DNA of 18,877 nt from Candidatus Poseidoniaceae archaeon (GCA_022451765.1 JAKUNY010000018.1:1-18877), one strand, 5' to 3'. Counted from the stretch's first letter, positions 5,756-13,615 are shown. Notes: generated from the sequence alone by a model not told the origin. Numbers and translations are program-made.

Positions 5756-7006
5756 TCAGAAAGGTGATTGATAGTCTTCTACTTCTTCTGAGATTCGAAG
5801 CAGTTGATTGTATTTGGACACTCTATCTGAGCGTGCTGGTGCGCCGGTTTTGATTTGTCCCGCACGTGTTCCAACGGCAAGATCTGCAATCGTCGTGTCC
5901 TCGGTTTCACCACTGCGATGAGACACAACATTGCGATACCCATTGGATACAGCAAGGTCCATGGCTTCAAGTGTTTCTGTCACAGTACCAACTTGATTCA
6001 CTTTCACCAACATTGCATTCGCTGCACCAATATCAATCCCTTTGGCAAGTCGCTCGGACTGGGTGACAAAAAGGTCATCTCCAACAATTTGCACGCGATG
6101 CCCTTCTTCTTTTGTCAATGCGGTCCAGCCCTCCCAATCGTTCTCACCGAGGCCGTCCTCAATCGAAAGTATAGGGTATGCATCCAACCATTCTCCGTAC
6201 ATATCGACCATTTCATTTGGAGAGAGGATCTTTCCATCCATGTGATATCCATCCGATTTCTCAAATTCAGTGGCGGCTACATCCAATGCAATTCCGACAT
6301 CGTCGGTTGTGTAACCAGCCCCCTCAATGGCACGAACCATGTATTTGAGTCCGTCTTCATTCGCTCCAAGATTTGGAGCAAATCCGCCTTCGTCACCAAC
6401 GCCACCAAGCAAACCATCGGCTTTGAGTTCACTCTTGAGTTGGTGATAGATCTCCACACCAGCCCGCAAACCATCTGTAAAAGAATCAAAACCGTGTGGC
6501 ATGACCATGAATTCTTGGACATCGACATTTGAAACGGCGTGTGCTCCGCCGTTGAGGATGTTCAGCATTGGGACCGGCATTTGACCTGCTTGTTCGCCTG
6601 CAATGTATTTCCAGAGCGGTAAATCTTGACAAGCCGCTCCGGCGTGAAGCACGGCAAGGGATGCTCCAAGCATCGAGTTCGCTCCGAGGTTGGATTTGTT
6701 GGGCGTTCCATCGAGCTCAAGCATTTTTTTGTCAATGCCATTCTGATCCTCAACCGTCATCCCAACGAGCGCTTCAGAAATGGTTGTTCGAACATGGTTG
6801 ACCGCAACATCGACGCCTTTGCCTAGCCATTTGTTCTTATTTCCGTCACGCATTTCAAGCGCTTCATGTTGGCCAGTAGAAGCCCCAGACGGAACCATTG
6901 CCCTCCCGGTTAATCGGCCATCAACAAAGCAGTCGACTTCGATGGTGGGATTGCCACGGCTGTCCAAAACCATCCTTGCGTCAAGGTTTGAAATCTGATT
7001 TGACAT
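5756..7006 (-). CDS. eno: Enolase (phosphopyruvate hydratase)
   Basis: Enolase interconverts 2-phosphoglycerate and phosphoenolpyruvate in cytoplasmic glycolysis and gluconeogenesis. At 416 residues it has normal length. DSRGNPT (15-21) and PSGASTG (39-45) form the N-terminal substrate loop, and GDEGGFAPN holds catalytic Glu206. The Mg ligands are Asp242 (ALDVAATEF), Glu283 (SIEDGL) and Asp310 (VGDDLFVT). Lys335 in the signature LVKVNQVGTVTE is the catalytic base, and His363 and Ser365 lie in SHRSGETEDTTIADLAVG. All expected active-site residues are present. Start ATG 7006 precedes SNQISNLDARMVLDSRG, the normal beginning; no strong Shine-Dalgarno is seen. It is transcribed divergently from the Lrp-type regulator across an A/T-rich 182-base gap, and the copper-protein gene follows on the same strand. 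Confidence 0.98.
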   Translation of the reverse strand: MSNQISNLDARMVLDSRGNPTIEVDCFVDGRLTGRAMVPSGASTGQHEALEMRDGNKNKWLGKGVDVAVNHVRTTISEALVGMTVEDQNGIDKKMLELDGTPNKSNLGANSMLGASLAVLHAGAACQDLPLWKYIAGEQAGQMPVPMLNILNGGAHAVSNVDVQEFMVMPHGFDSFTDGLRAGVEIYHQLKSELKADGLLGGVGDEGGFAPNLGANEDGLKYMVRAIEGAGYTTDDVGIALDVAATEFEKSDGYHMDGKILSPNEMVDMYGEWLDAYPILSIEDGLGENDWEGWTALTKEEGHRVQIVGDDLFVTQSERLAKGIDIGAANAMLVKVNQVGTVTETLEAMDLAVSNGYRNVVSHRSGETEDTTIADLAVGTRAGQIKTGAPARSDRVSKYNQLLRISEEVEDYQSPF

Positions 7007-7057
7007 GTCTCTCGGCTGTTCCAGTGAAAGGCGCTCTTTGAATTCAGCGGCATGAAT

Positions 7058-7076
7058 ATTTTCGAATCATGAAAAT
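7058..7076. promoter_or_regulatory. Candidate operator in the enolase/Lrp divergent gap
   Basis: ATTTTC (7058-7063) and GAAAAT (7071-7076) form an inverted repeat with a seven-base spacer, and TTCGAA lies within it. It sits in the A/T-rich middle of the divergent gap, about 50 bases before the enolase start. A/T-rich dyads of this size are typical Lrp-family sites, so autoregulation or control of enolase is possible. This call rests on pattern alone. Confidence 0.3.
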
Positions 7077-7157
7077 GAAATAAATCTATAATTATGCCCA
7101 ATTTTACCGGATTATGTCGTTTAATTTGATAATTTTGATTAAAAGCGGAGGGAAAAG

Positions 7158-7169
7158 GTTTGATATACC
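7158..7169 (+). promoter_or_regulatory. TATA-type promoter of the Lrp/AsnC gene
   Basis: GGTTTGATATAC nearly matches the tRNA-Leu promoter core (GGTTTTGATATAC). Its centre is about 24 bases before ATG 7189, which predicts a transcript beginning at or next to the start codon. The GTGGAG at 7175-7180 would then not be transcribed, so translation would be leaderless. Confidence 0.55.
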
Positions 7170-7188
7170 GATATGTGGAGCGCATGCC

Positions 7189-7611
7189 ATGCCCCGAATC
7201 GCAGAAATTGATCGTGCCATCTTGGCTCAACTCCGAAAAAACGGCCGAATGTCCTACGTTGATTTAGCCAGGGAAGTAGGAGCAAGCGAGCGCACTGTTC
7301 GGACACACATCCGAGCAATGGAAGAGAACGGTACGATTCGAGGCTACACCGTCAGAGAGAGTGGGATTGGCCTCACAGCACTGATTCGTATCAAAGTCTC
7401 ACCCGGAGTCGAAATCGGCTCATTTGCATCAGAAGTTACCGGTTGGGAAGGTGTAGAAATCATCTATGAAGTATCCGGCGAAGCTGATCTCGTTGCGCTT
7501 GTTCACGTAGACGATACGGTTGCTCTTCGCTCGCTTTTGGACAAAATGTGGATGGCTGCGGACAATGAAATTGCTTCAACAACCACAGAACTGGTTTTGG
7601 AACAGTACTGA
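7189..7611 (+). CDS. Lrp/AsnC-family transcriptional regulator
   Basis: This 140-residue DNA-binding regulator has the classic two-part layout. Residues 1-60 are a winged helix-turn-helix beginning IAEIDRAILAQLRKNGRMSYVDLAREVGASERTVRTHI. Residues about 65-140 are an RAM/AsnC ligand-binding and oligomerisation domain (YTVRESGIGLTALIRIKV, then VSGEADLVALVHVDD). Lrp-type proteins form dimers to octamers that sense amino acids and control metabolism. ATG 7189 was chosen because PRIAEIDRAIL is the usual start of the family; upstream codons in the frame read through the promoter. The gene is divergent from enolase and converges on the M28 peptidase with a 15-base gap. Its ligand and targets are unknown; the divergent gap is the first place to look. 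Confidence 0.95.
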   Translation: MPRIAEIDRAILAQLRKNGRMSYVDLAREVGASERTVRTHIRAMEENGTIRGYTVRESGIGLTALIRIKVSPGVEIGSFASEVTGWEGVEIIYEVSGEADLVALVHVDDTVALRSLLDKMWMAADNEIASTTTELVLEQY

Positions 7612-7626
7612 TTTGCCTGGGCATGT

Positions 7627-9219
7627 TCAGAGCTCATTCGGAACAGGGGTTTGGTCCATATGCAAGAATGCGTAGACTGCCCACCATGTCACAATGTCCC
7701 ATGAATGAACAAGATTGTTGATTCCTGTTGAATTATCAGTGCCCATGTAGTCAATCATCGTCTCCATCGTATCGCATTCACGATGGTAACAAGGATATCC
7801 ATCAACAAGGCCATTCCATCCCAAGGTTGCTACCCCAATGTTCTGAAATGAATCGTGGTCGCTTCGGGCAGTCGGTGATTCGTAGATAGCAACGGTATCT
7901 TCGTAAATATCGCCCCACAATGGGCTTTCTCCACCTTCAAGCCACGCCTCTCTACCGCGTTCCATTTCATAGCCGAGATCCAGCGCATCAGCACCTATCC
8001 ATTCCGCTAAGTGGAACATTCCAGCTTGGTCGATCGCTTCCTGTGTCCCATCTGGGCCAAGATACACCGAGAGCGCGTAATCTCCTGGGTAATTGACACC
8101 TGCCATATCGAGATTGAGGTAGTTGCTCACGGTTATGCCATCAGGAAGGTCGTTTGCAAACGATCGGGAGCCCCACAATCCTTCTTCCTCTGAAGACCAT
8201 AGACAGAAGACCATTGTGCGACGGGCATCGAATTCTGCCAAAACGCTGGCTGTTGTTAATACCATGCTCGAGCCTGCTGCATTGTCGTAAGCGCCGTGTC
8301 GGGTTCCGTAACCGGGAACACCGATTTCAGCGCCGGGCGTGTACGCCACAGGAGGGGCAATATCGAAATGCGCCCCAAAAATGAGCCACTCGTTGGGATA
8401 AACGGAACCATCCTTGTAGCCACAAATGTTGACTGCCCAAGCTGTGTTCCACTGGAATCGATGGACTTCAACGCGGTCGAGTCCATAGCCTTCCATAACG
8501 CCTTCAAAATATGTGATTGCATGTTCATACGATGGGTTTGCGTTCCCAATCCATCGATCCAAATAGCCGACAGCACCATCTGGACCGCACGTCGCACATG
8601 GGGTATCATCTGCGATGAAATCAACCCAATCATAGACGTCTCGTCCGTTCACCCACCCGTCACTAGCACCTACGCCATTTTCTTCTGTTAAGTCGGCTCG
8701 GAACGGTCGACTCGTCTCCATGATCAACGGTATGACGGCACCACCTGTTTCGTTCCCTTGAACAAGCCAAGGCCATTCTCCGCCTGTGTCTTGGTTGGGT
8801 ATCGCAAGCACTGCTGAACCAGTGTTTTGATCTTCAAGCCATGTCATCCACGATTCATTGGCTTGTCGGATTGGCCAACTTAAACGCCCAAGATCACCAA
8901 CAAAGAAGACAATTTCTTCATTCCGAGGCGGGAAAAGGATGTTTATGCTGACCTTGTCGCCGGAGTTCATGTCGAGGACCGTTCCATTTTGTGCTCGCAT
9001 GGAACCAGGATCTTGGAGGACGTACGGAATGAACACTGCGAGGTCATCACTTGCTTCCAAAGTTATTGTTTGCGACATTCCTGCTTCAAGCTCATCGGAC
9101 TCTAAAACCACCAACGAGGATGAGTTCAGTACATCGATCTCGTTTTCACCAAAGCAGCCAGAGAGCGGTGCTAAAACCATGAGAAAGACCAAACCAACCG
9201 CTTGAACGGGGATGCGCAT
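7627..9219 (-). CDS. M28-family zinc metallopeptidase lipoprotein
   Basis: This 530-residue exported aminopeptidase-type enzyme starts with a lipoprotein signal (VFLMVLAPLSGC; lipobox Cys22), so it is probably tethered outside the membrane. Residues about 30-180 are an N-terminal domain I cannot name. The M28 co-catalytic zinc site follows: His284 (GAHFD), Asp312 (GAYDNAAGSS), Glu345-Glu346 (SSEEEGLWGS; general base and ligand), Asp371 (NLDMAG) and probably His479 (CYHRECDTMETM). The SDHDSFQNIG motif (453-462) is also typical. The family trims amino acids or short peptides from peptide ends. ATG 9219 was chosen over TTG 9231 because GGAG (9229-9226) lies six bases upstream. It is divergent from the dimethylargininase-family gene; a scavenging role in protein-rich seawater particles is inferred. 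Confidence 0.93.
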   Translation of the reverse strand: MRIPVQAVGLVFLMVLAPLSGCFGENEIDVLNSSSLVVLESDELEAGMSQTITLEASDDLAVFIPYVLQDPGSMRAQNGTVLDMNSGDKVSINILFPPRNEEIVFFVGDLGRLSWPIRQANESWMTWLEDQNTGSAVLAIPNQDTGGEWPWLVQGNETGGAVIPLIMETSRPFRADLTEENGVGASDGWVNGRDVYDWVDFIADDTPCATCGPDGAVGYLDRWIGNANPSYEHAITYFEGVMEGYGLDRVEVHRFQWNTAWAVNICGYKDGSVYPNEWLIFGAHFDIAPPVAYTPGAEIGVPGYGTRHGAYDNAAGSSMVLTTASVLAEFDARRTMVFCLWSSEEEGLWGSRSFANDLPDGITVSNYLNLDMAGVNYPGDYALSVYLGPDGTQEAIDQAGMFHLAEWIGADALDLGYEMERGREAWLEGGESPLWGDIYEDTVAIYESPTARSDHDSFQNIGVATLGWNGLVDGYPCYHRECDTMETMIDYMGTDNSTGINNLVHSWDIVTWWAVYAFLHMDQTPVPNEL

Positions 9220-9225
9220 GAAAAA

Positions 9226-9229
9226 CTCC
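9226..9229 (-). promoter_or_regulatory. Shine-Dalgarno for the M28 peptidase
   Basis: Minus-strand GGAG lies six bases before ATG 9219. It overlaps the alternative TTG start at 9231, and so supports the shorter protein whose signal peptide begins at MRIPVQ. Confidence 0.5.
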
Positions 9230-9292
9230 AACCGCCTCTGATGTTTGAATTCGATGGTTTTCAGCGTAGTTGCATTCCTCGCTAAGGATTAA

Positions 9293-10129
9293 ATGACGAG
9301 GTTCAGCCGGTCAAGCATGGCTACTGTCCGCACGGACCAGAAGCAGCGTGTCCTCATGCGGGCCGTTCCTGAGTCATTTTCCGATGCCTTAGCGAGTTAT
9401 TTTGGCTCAGGACCAACGGATATATCACTTGCAAGAACACAGCATGCAGCCTATGTTCAGGCCTTACTCGATATCGGTCTAGAAGTTACGATTCTTCCTG
9501 CAGACGACAATCATCCCGATTGTGTCTTCGTTGAAGATCAAGCTATCGTCGTCGACGGTCACGTCTTGTTACCTGTTCCTGGCCATCCCTCCCGAGTAGC
9601 GGAACAACCTCCTATTGCAGACTTCCTTTCGCGCCAACTCAATGGATTTCAAGTCTGCGGCATGTTTGGAGATGCTCGTATGGACGGTGGTGATATTCTT
9701 CGTCTTGGAGATATTTTCTTTGTAGGACTTTCTAACCGAACAAATCAACAAGGTATCGAAACATTACGAAATCTCCTAACGCACCTCGGTCACGAATTGC
9801 GCATCGTCAACATTCCAACGGATAAAGCACTTCACCTTACCTCAATTGCATCAACACCCACTGATAACATCATACTCACAGCCGAAGGCTATCTTACTGC
9901 AGAAGACTTTGGAGAACTTCCAGAAGGCTGTGAAGTTATACTAATGCCTGAAGAAGAGGTGTACGGGTGCAACACGATTGGTTTTGAAAACGGGAAAGTC
10001 CTTGTTGCAGAAGGTTATCCAACCGTTCTCAAAACGCTCAAGCAGAAAGGTTTGGTTCCAATCATTCTCGACATGGGTCAAATTCGAGAAGCTGATGGTT
10101 CCATAACCTGCTGTTCGATTTTTTACTAA
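9293..10129 (+). CDS. Dimethylargininase (DDAH)-family amidinohydrolase
   Basis: This 278-residue cytoplasmic enzyme of the guanidino-group-modifying superfamily hydrolyses methylated arginine (or a related guanidine) to citrulline plus an amine. Landmarks run in the order of the family: VLMRAVPESF near the start, HPDCVFVEDQAIV (74-86), RMDGGDIL (129-136), LSNRTNQQG (147-154), the catalytic His181 in LHLTSI, and the catalytic Cys at 273 (DGSITCCSIFY) close to the C-terminus. Length is normal for DDAH and shorter than arginine deiminase (about 400). Arg149 and the Glu/Asp positions are present, so activity is expected, but free arginine or other guanidines cannot be excluded as substrate. ATG 9293 has AGGA four bases upstream; ATG 9317 is an alternative start. 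It is divergent from the M28 peptidase gene across 73 bases. Confidence 0.88.
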   Translation: MTRFSRSSMATVRTDQKQRVLMRAVPESFSDALASYFGSGPTDISLARTQHAAYVQALLDIGLEVTILPADDNHPDCVFVEDQAIVVDGHVLLPVPGHPSRVAEQPPIADFLSRQLNGFQVCGMFGDARMDGGDILRLGDIFFVGLSNRTNQQGIETLRNLLTHLGHELRIVNIPTDKALHLTSIASTPTDNIILTAEGYLTAEDFGELPEGCEVILMPEEEVYGCNTIGFENGKVLVAEGYPTVLKTLKQKGLVPIILDMGQIREADGSITCCSIFY

Positions 10130-10191
10130 TGAATTCATACCCTATCGAAGGCCATTGACCATGATTTGCAAGGTTGATGTCATTTGAACGC

Positions 10192-10214
10192 CTCGTGGTT
10201 TTGATATACACGAG
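10192..10214 (+). promoter_or_regulatory. Promoter of tRNA-Leu: TATA element within an inverted repeat
   Basis: TTGATATAC (10201-10209) is centred about 29 bases before the mature tRNA. It is flanked by a perfect 6-bp inverted repeat: CTCGTG (10192-10197) and CACGAG (10209-10214). The core nearly repeats the Lrp promoter and resembles the tRNA-Cys element (TTGAAATAC). Confidence 0.65.
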
Positions 10215-10233
10215 TGTGGCCCTTGAGTTTGCT

Positions 10234-10320
10234 GCAGGGGTCGCCCAGCTTGGTCAAAGGCGCTGGGATGAGGTCCCAGTCCGTAACGGTTCGCAGGTTC
10301 GAATCCTGCCCTCTGCACCA
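10234..10320 (+). tRNA. tRNA-Leu(GAG)
   Basis: This 87-base class II tRNA has acceptor stem GCAGGGG/CCTCTGC with one G-T pair. The D-arm has GCC/GGC stem bases and GG in the loop. The anticodon stem CTGGG/CCCAG holds loop ATGAGGT, anticodon GAG, which reads CUC and CUU. The long variable arm has CCG-TAA-CGG. The T-arm is GCAGG-TTCGAAT-CCTGC. The discriminator is A and CCA is encoded at the end. The long variable arm supports Leu. No intron is present. Confidence 0.95.
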
Positions 10321-10354
10321 CTTCTTCCAACAAGTTCACATCCTCTTTTGATTT

Positions 10355-10361
10355 GGAGGTG
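10355..10361 (+). promoter_or_regulatory. Shine-Dalgarno for the 7-TM protein
   Basis: GGAGGTG matches the anti-Shine-Dalgarno over seven bases and lies nine bases before ATG 10371. It makes the TTG at 10353, which overlaps it, an unlikely start. Confidence 0.55.
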
Positions 10362-10370
10362 TTGAGAGCC

Positions 10371-11114
10371 ATGACAGATGAGGCACCGAATGTCGATGAC
10401 ATTCGAGATACGGTGATTACGCAAATCGTTGAAGGAGGCTATGTTACTGCCGTTCCTCTTGTCGTTTTATCCCTGTACTTGTTCGTTCAAGGGTACAGGC
10501 GATTGAGCCTTATCACGGCAATTGCTGGAGCAGCGATTGGGTATCTTTCTGCGAGTACCCTTTATCCGTATGCTCTCGATCTTGGCCTTGCGTTAACCCT
10601 TGATCGGTTCCAACTCTTTTCGGCGATGGGGTTCGCAATTGTCGCAGTGATGATTACCTCCATGTCGATTCGACTGCTCGCCACTGGGTTTGTTTTCATT
10701 GTCATATCCAATGGAATTCAACTTATGAAAAACTATGGAATAAACCCCGAACGCGGCGAATTACTACCTGGCATTACAGCAATTATTGCCTTCTTTGTTG
10801 GTATGTCGTTCAGACACATTTTACCGCCCATCGTAGCAGCGCTACTGGCATCAATCGGTTTGTATGTTGGGGCATGCATCATCCTCGACCTGCCAATGGA
10901 ATACCTCAATTTAGAATCCTCATTGGCACCTCTCTTGGGTATTCCATGCGTTCTAGTAAGTTTGTTCGTTCAACGATGGCACAAGAAGCGAAACAATCCG
11001 GATGACATCGCAACCAATGAAGTTCGGCAACAACGCCAAGCCGTACGGAGAGCACACTATCACCCTGAACTGGAAGTCGATACACAGTGGGCTCGAGGTG
11101 GCCTGCGTAAGTAA
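10371..11114 (+). CDS. Multi-pass membrane protein, about seven TM segments, unknown function
   Basis: I cannot assign a family with confidence. The 247 residues show about seven hydrophobic segments at roughly 24-40, 45-65, 82-100, 102-118, 133-147, 152-172 and 184-201. Short loops separate them, and a charged cytoplasmic-type tail (QRWHKKRNN onward) ends in many Arg. Small-residue patches such as AIAGAAIGYLSAS suggest tight helix packing. The general look resembles TMEM198/DUF4203-type proteins, but that is a guess. GGAGGTG (10355-10361) decides ATG 10371. The gene begins 50 bases after tRNA-Leu and might be transcribed with it. A hairpin with a T-run (11123-11152) follows the stop, and it converges on the HerA-like gene. 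Confidence 0.75.
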   Translation: MTDEAPNVDDIRDTVITQIVEGGYVTAVPLVVLSLYLFVQGYRRLSLITAIAGAAIGYLSASTLYPYALDLGLALTLDRFQLFSAMGFAIVAVMITSMSIRLLATGFVFIVISNGIQLMKNYGINPERGELLPGITAIIAFFVGMSFRHILPPIVAALLASIGLYVGACIILDLPMEYLNLESSLAPLLGIPCVLVSLFVQRWHKKRNNPDDIATNEVRQQRQAVRRAHYHPELEVDTQWARGGLRK

Positions 11115-11122
11115 CCATTCTT

Positions 11123-11152
11123 GGCTGAAAGGATTTTTCGGCCTTATTTTTC
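11123..11152 (+). terminator. Hairpin plus T-run after the 7-TM gene
   Basis: GGCTGAAA (11123-11130) pairs with TTTCGGCC (11136-11143) over 8 positions with one U-G, around loop GGATT, and is followed at once by TTATTTTTC. On the plus strand this looks like an intrinsic-type terminator nine bases after the stop at 11114. The T-run lies over the last codons of the converging minus-strand gene (stop 11146-11144), so the signal is embedded in coding sequence. Archaeal termination depends mostly on the T-run. Confidence 0.55.
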
Positions 11153-13585
11153 GACATAGCGCTTACGAGCTCTTAGCCAACCTTCGCTGAAAAAGATCAA
11201 TGCGTAGAGTGATGCAAGCCAAAGGTGAACATTTGACATCTCATTCAGCCAAGAAGGTGCAGTATCAAATGGGACTGCGAAGGCGATAAGCATGGAAAGC
11301 CAAACGACGGTTAGTCCATGGAGAATCCATCGGAACACGCCCAAAATCTGAGTTGAATTCGCCCTCATTTCAGACATCTGCGAGTCGGTCAAAATTGCAG
11401 TTAGACCCATCACCTTGTCCAAGGCACTCCCGCCGTTCCATCGGATTCTGCCAAGACGGAATCGATTGATGAAGTCAATACATGTGAAGACTGTTACCCA
11501 AACAACGACCACTTCGAGAAATGAATCAAGGCCCATTAAATCCAGAGAGCCCCAGGTTGACCAAGAGAACAATATCCAGATCCAAGCAACGAGGAACAAC
11601 TGGAATAGGCGCGCAAACCTTGCCAATTTTCTGAGCAAAACCAAATCATGTGAAAGGATGAGTTCGAGGGAAATAAAGAGACCGACTGTAAGCGTAATGA
11701 TACCGCTGGAAGCAAGTCCGAACCATCCAATGTCGCCGATTCGCCATGCCTCCAGTAAGGCAACAAATGCCCAAGCCAGGGCAATGACGGACGCCCCATT
11801 GACTGCTGCTTGCATGGTATACAGCGGATCCCGTCCATCCTTGAGGACAGACAACCCGCCCATGAGCCGAACTTCAAATCCAGACTCGTCAACGATGCCT
11901 CGACTGGCTGCAGTCATCCCGCCGATCGCCTGAATTCGTGCTGTTTCGACGATGCTCTCGGAGTTATCATCCTGATTTCCATTGGACCAGTTCGATCCTC
12001 GGCTTGCTGCATGAGCCGCTCCTGTACCTCGACCTTGACGTCCTGCTGAACGTGATTTCGCCCAAGCCCTTATTTCCGCAGAAATAATCTCCTCAACCTG
12101 ATCTTCATTGAGTGGAGCCCCGTGGTCGGTGTACAACCAACGACACTGGATGGGAACAGGCGCTGGGTCGACATCGGGGGCCACCATCTGGAATTGGCCT
12201 GGGCCAAGTGTTGGTAATTGAGCGACCAAATCTTGGTCTCCACCACTCTCCTTGAGAAGATGGCGTACCTTCTCAACATCTTGTGGTTGTGTGAATCGTC
12301 CAATGAAGGTTGTATTCGCCTGAGCAAGGATTTTGTAATCAACATCGGATACGTTTTGCGTTGCTAGAACACATGCAACGCCGTATTTTCGCGCCTGTTT
12401 GAAAATCAGTTTGATCAAATCTTTGGCGGGGGGGTTTCGGGGATGCGGTGGTAGGTATGGTGCCCCCTCGTCCATGAAGAACAGGAGTTTCAATTCCCCA
12501 TCAGCGGGTTGTTGTGTCAACATCCAATCGTACAATTCACGGGAGAGTTCTTGGACAAAATACTGTTTTTGTGCTTCATCCTGAATCGTGTTAAGGTAAA
12601 CGATGTTCAGGGGTATTTTGCCAGGAATCGCTGGCTCAACAAAGGAATCAATGTCGATTGGAACACCATTCGAAAAGAGAAGTTGATTAACACCACTCGA
12701 AAAAGCTGCGAGGCGTCGAGCCAAGTCATTGCGAGTGGTCTTCGGCAATCGCTCTTCGAAATCCGTAAGTCGGTGCTCAAACATGACCTCATCCCAACCT
12801 GGAACATCGGGTGTCTCACCTTCATCATCTTCGATGAAACAATGCGGGTAAAGGAATCGAGTGAATTCTTGCTGAGGTTCACGGACAACTCGAGCAAGAG
12901 ATTGGAAATCACCTACCTCAAGGCCGCAACGGGTTCCCTCGACGAGAATTTCGTACAAGAACGGTTTGACGACCTTTCCCTGCGCTTTTTCGACGTCGTA
13001 TCCGGCAAGGCTGGTGAAACCTGCTGCAACCATATCCCATGCTGTGATTGCTTCTTCGGGGTCAAGATCTGCAGGGGGTGCTCGAAAAGGGTCAATGCAT
13101 AGAGGTAACCCTTTGCTCCGAAGTGGAGTCCATATTCGAATTTCGCTGTTTTCCAATAATTTTCTTTTTCTATCAACATCGCCGTCTTTCTCGATAAGTT
13201 CGGACTCATCGATGCCGAGAGCGAGGCGTGCAAGGTCTCCTTGTGGATCAATAATTAGGGAAGGAATCCCTGCTAAGGCTGCCTCTTCAATCAAGGCCTT
13301 TGCCATCACCGTTTTGCCAGAGCCCGTTGACCCAAGCATCGCTGCGTGACGGGCTAAGACTTGCGAAGGAATATCGATCGGCGCTCCTGAATCCCTTCGT
13401 TCACCGAGAAAGAGCCCTCTTGGTTTGAATTTCTTCTTCGGACCAGCAGAAACATTTGGATCTAGAATGTCGTTGACAATTGAGGCGAATTCCGATGGAG
13501 AGGGTTGCTCTTCATCGGACACCATAGCCGAGCAGAGGTGCTTGAGGTCTTGAAGTGCGCGACGCGCAGATGGGTCAAGGCGCAT
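11144..13585 (-). CDS. HerA/VirB4-like P-loop ATPase fused to a C-terminal membrane domain
   Basis: This 813-residue protein joins two modules. Residues about 1-485 are a HerA/FtsK-superfamily ATPase (DUF87-type). They include HAAMLGSTGSGKT (Walker A at 85-92), IIDPQGDLARL (111-121), LLFFMDEG (Walker B, 367-374), VLATQN (406-411) and a likely arginine finger in FIGRF (427-431). A Gly/Ser/Arg linker (510-545) leads to about six hydrophobic segments: near 598-613, 622-643, 660-678, 685-705, 751-773 and 786-800. Canonical HerA acts with NurA in DNA-end resection; membrane-linked relatives pump DNA or protein. No NurA gene is visible here. The ATPase ring would be held on the cytoplasmic face, so a membrane-linked translocase is inferred. 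ATG 13585 lacks a Shine-Dalgarno; ATG 13525 is an alternative. The DegT gene starts only 30 bases away, divergently. Confidence 0.85.
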   Translation of the reverse strand: MRLDPSARRALQDLKHLCSAMVSDEEQPSPSEFASIVNDILDPNVSAGPKKKFKPRGLFLGERRDSGAPIDIPSQVLARHAAMLGSTGSGKTVMAKALIEEAALAGIPSLIIDPQGDLARLALGIDESELIEKDGDVDRKRKLLENSEIRIWTPLRSKGLPLCIDPFRAPPADLDPEEAITAWDMVAAGFTSLAGYDVEKAQGKVVKPFLYEILVEGTRCGLEVGDFQSLARVVREPQQEFTRFLYPHCFIEDDEGETPDVPGWDEVMFEHRLTDFEERLPKTTRNDLARRLAAFSSGVNQLLFSNGVPIDIDSFVEPAIPGKIPLNIVYLNTIQDEAQKQYFVQELSRELYDWMLTQQPADGELKLLFFMDEGAPYLPPHPRNPPAKDLIKLIFKQARKYGVACVLATQNVSDVDYKILAQANTTFIGRFTQPQDVEKVRHLLKESGGDQDLVAQLPTLGPGQFQMVAPDVDPAPVPIQCRWLYTDHGAPLNEDQVEEIISAEIRAWAKSRSAGRQGRGTGAAHAASRGSNWSNGNQDDNSESIVETARIQAIGGMTAASRGIVDESGFEVRLMGGLSVLKDGRDPLYTMQAAVNGASVIALAWAFVALLEAWRIGDIGWFGLASSGIITLTVGLFISLELILSHDLVLLRKLARFARLFQLFLVAWIWILFSWSTWGSLDLMGLDSFLEVVVVWVTVFTCIDFINRFRLGRIRWNGGSALDKVMGLTAILTDSQMSEMRANSTQILGVFRWILHGLTVVWLSMLIAFAVPFDTAPSWLNEMSNVHLWLASLYALIFFSEGWLRARKRYVEK

Positions 13586-13595
13586 GCTCTTGAAG

Positions 13596-13613
13596 TTCGG
13601 TTCATTCGCCGAA
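13596..13613. promoter_or_regulatory. Inverted repeat in the 30-base divergent gap
   Basis: TTCGG (13596-13600) and CCGAA (13609-13613) flank an eight-base spacer in the middle of the gap between two divergent start codons (13585 and 13616). Neither gene has a Shine-Dalgarno. Their TATA boxes would have to lie in or near each other's first codons, so one bound factor could affect both. Confidence 0.25.
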
Positions 13614-13615
13614 AC

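Noticed and set aside
5855..6532. 225-codon frame on the plus strand opposite enolase
   Set aside because: Enolase on the minus strand is complete with all catalytic residues; the antisense translation is Cys- and His-rich with no known family.
12509..13102. 197-codon frame on the plus strand opposite the HerA-like gene
   Set aside because: The minus strand has intact ATPase motifs throughout this stretch, and the plus-strand translation has no domain; it is an antisense shadow.
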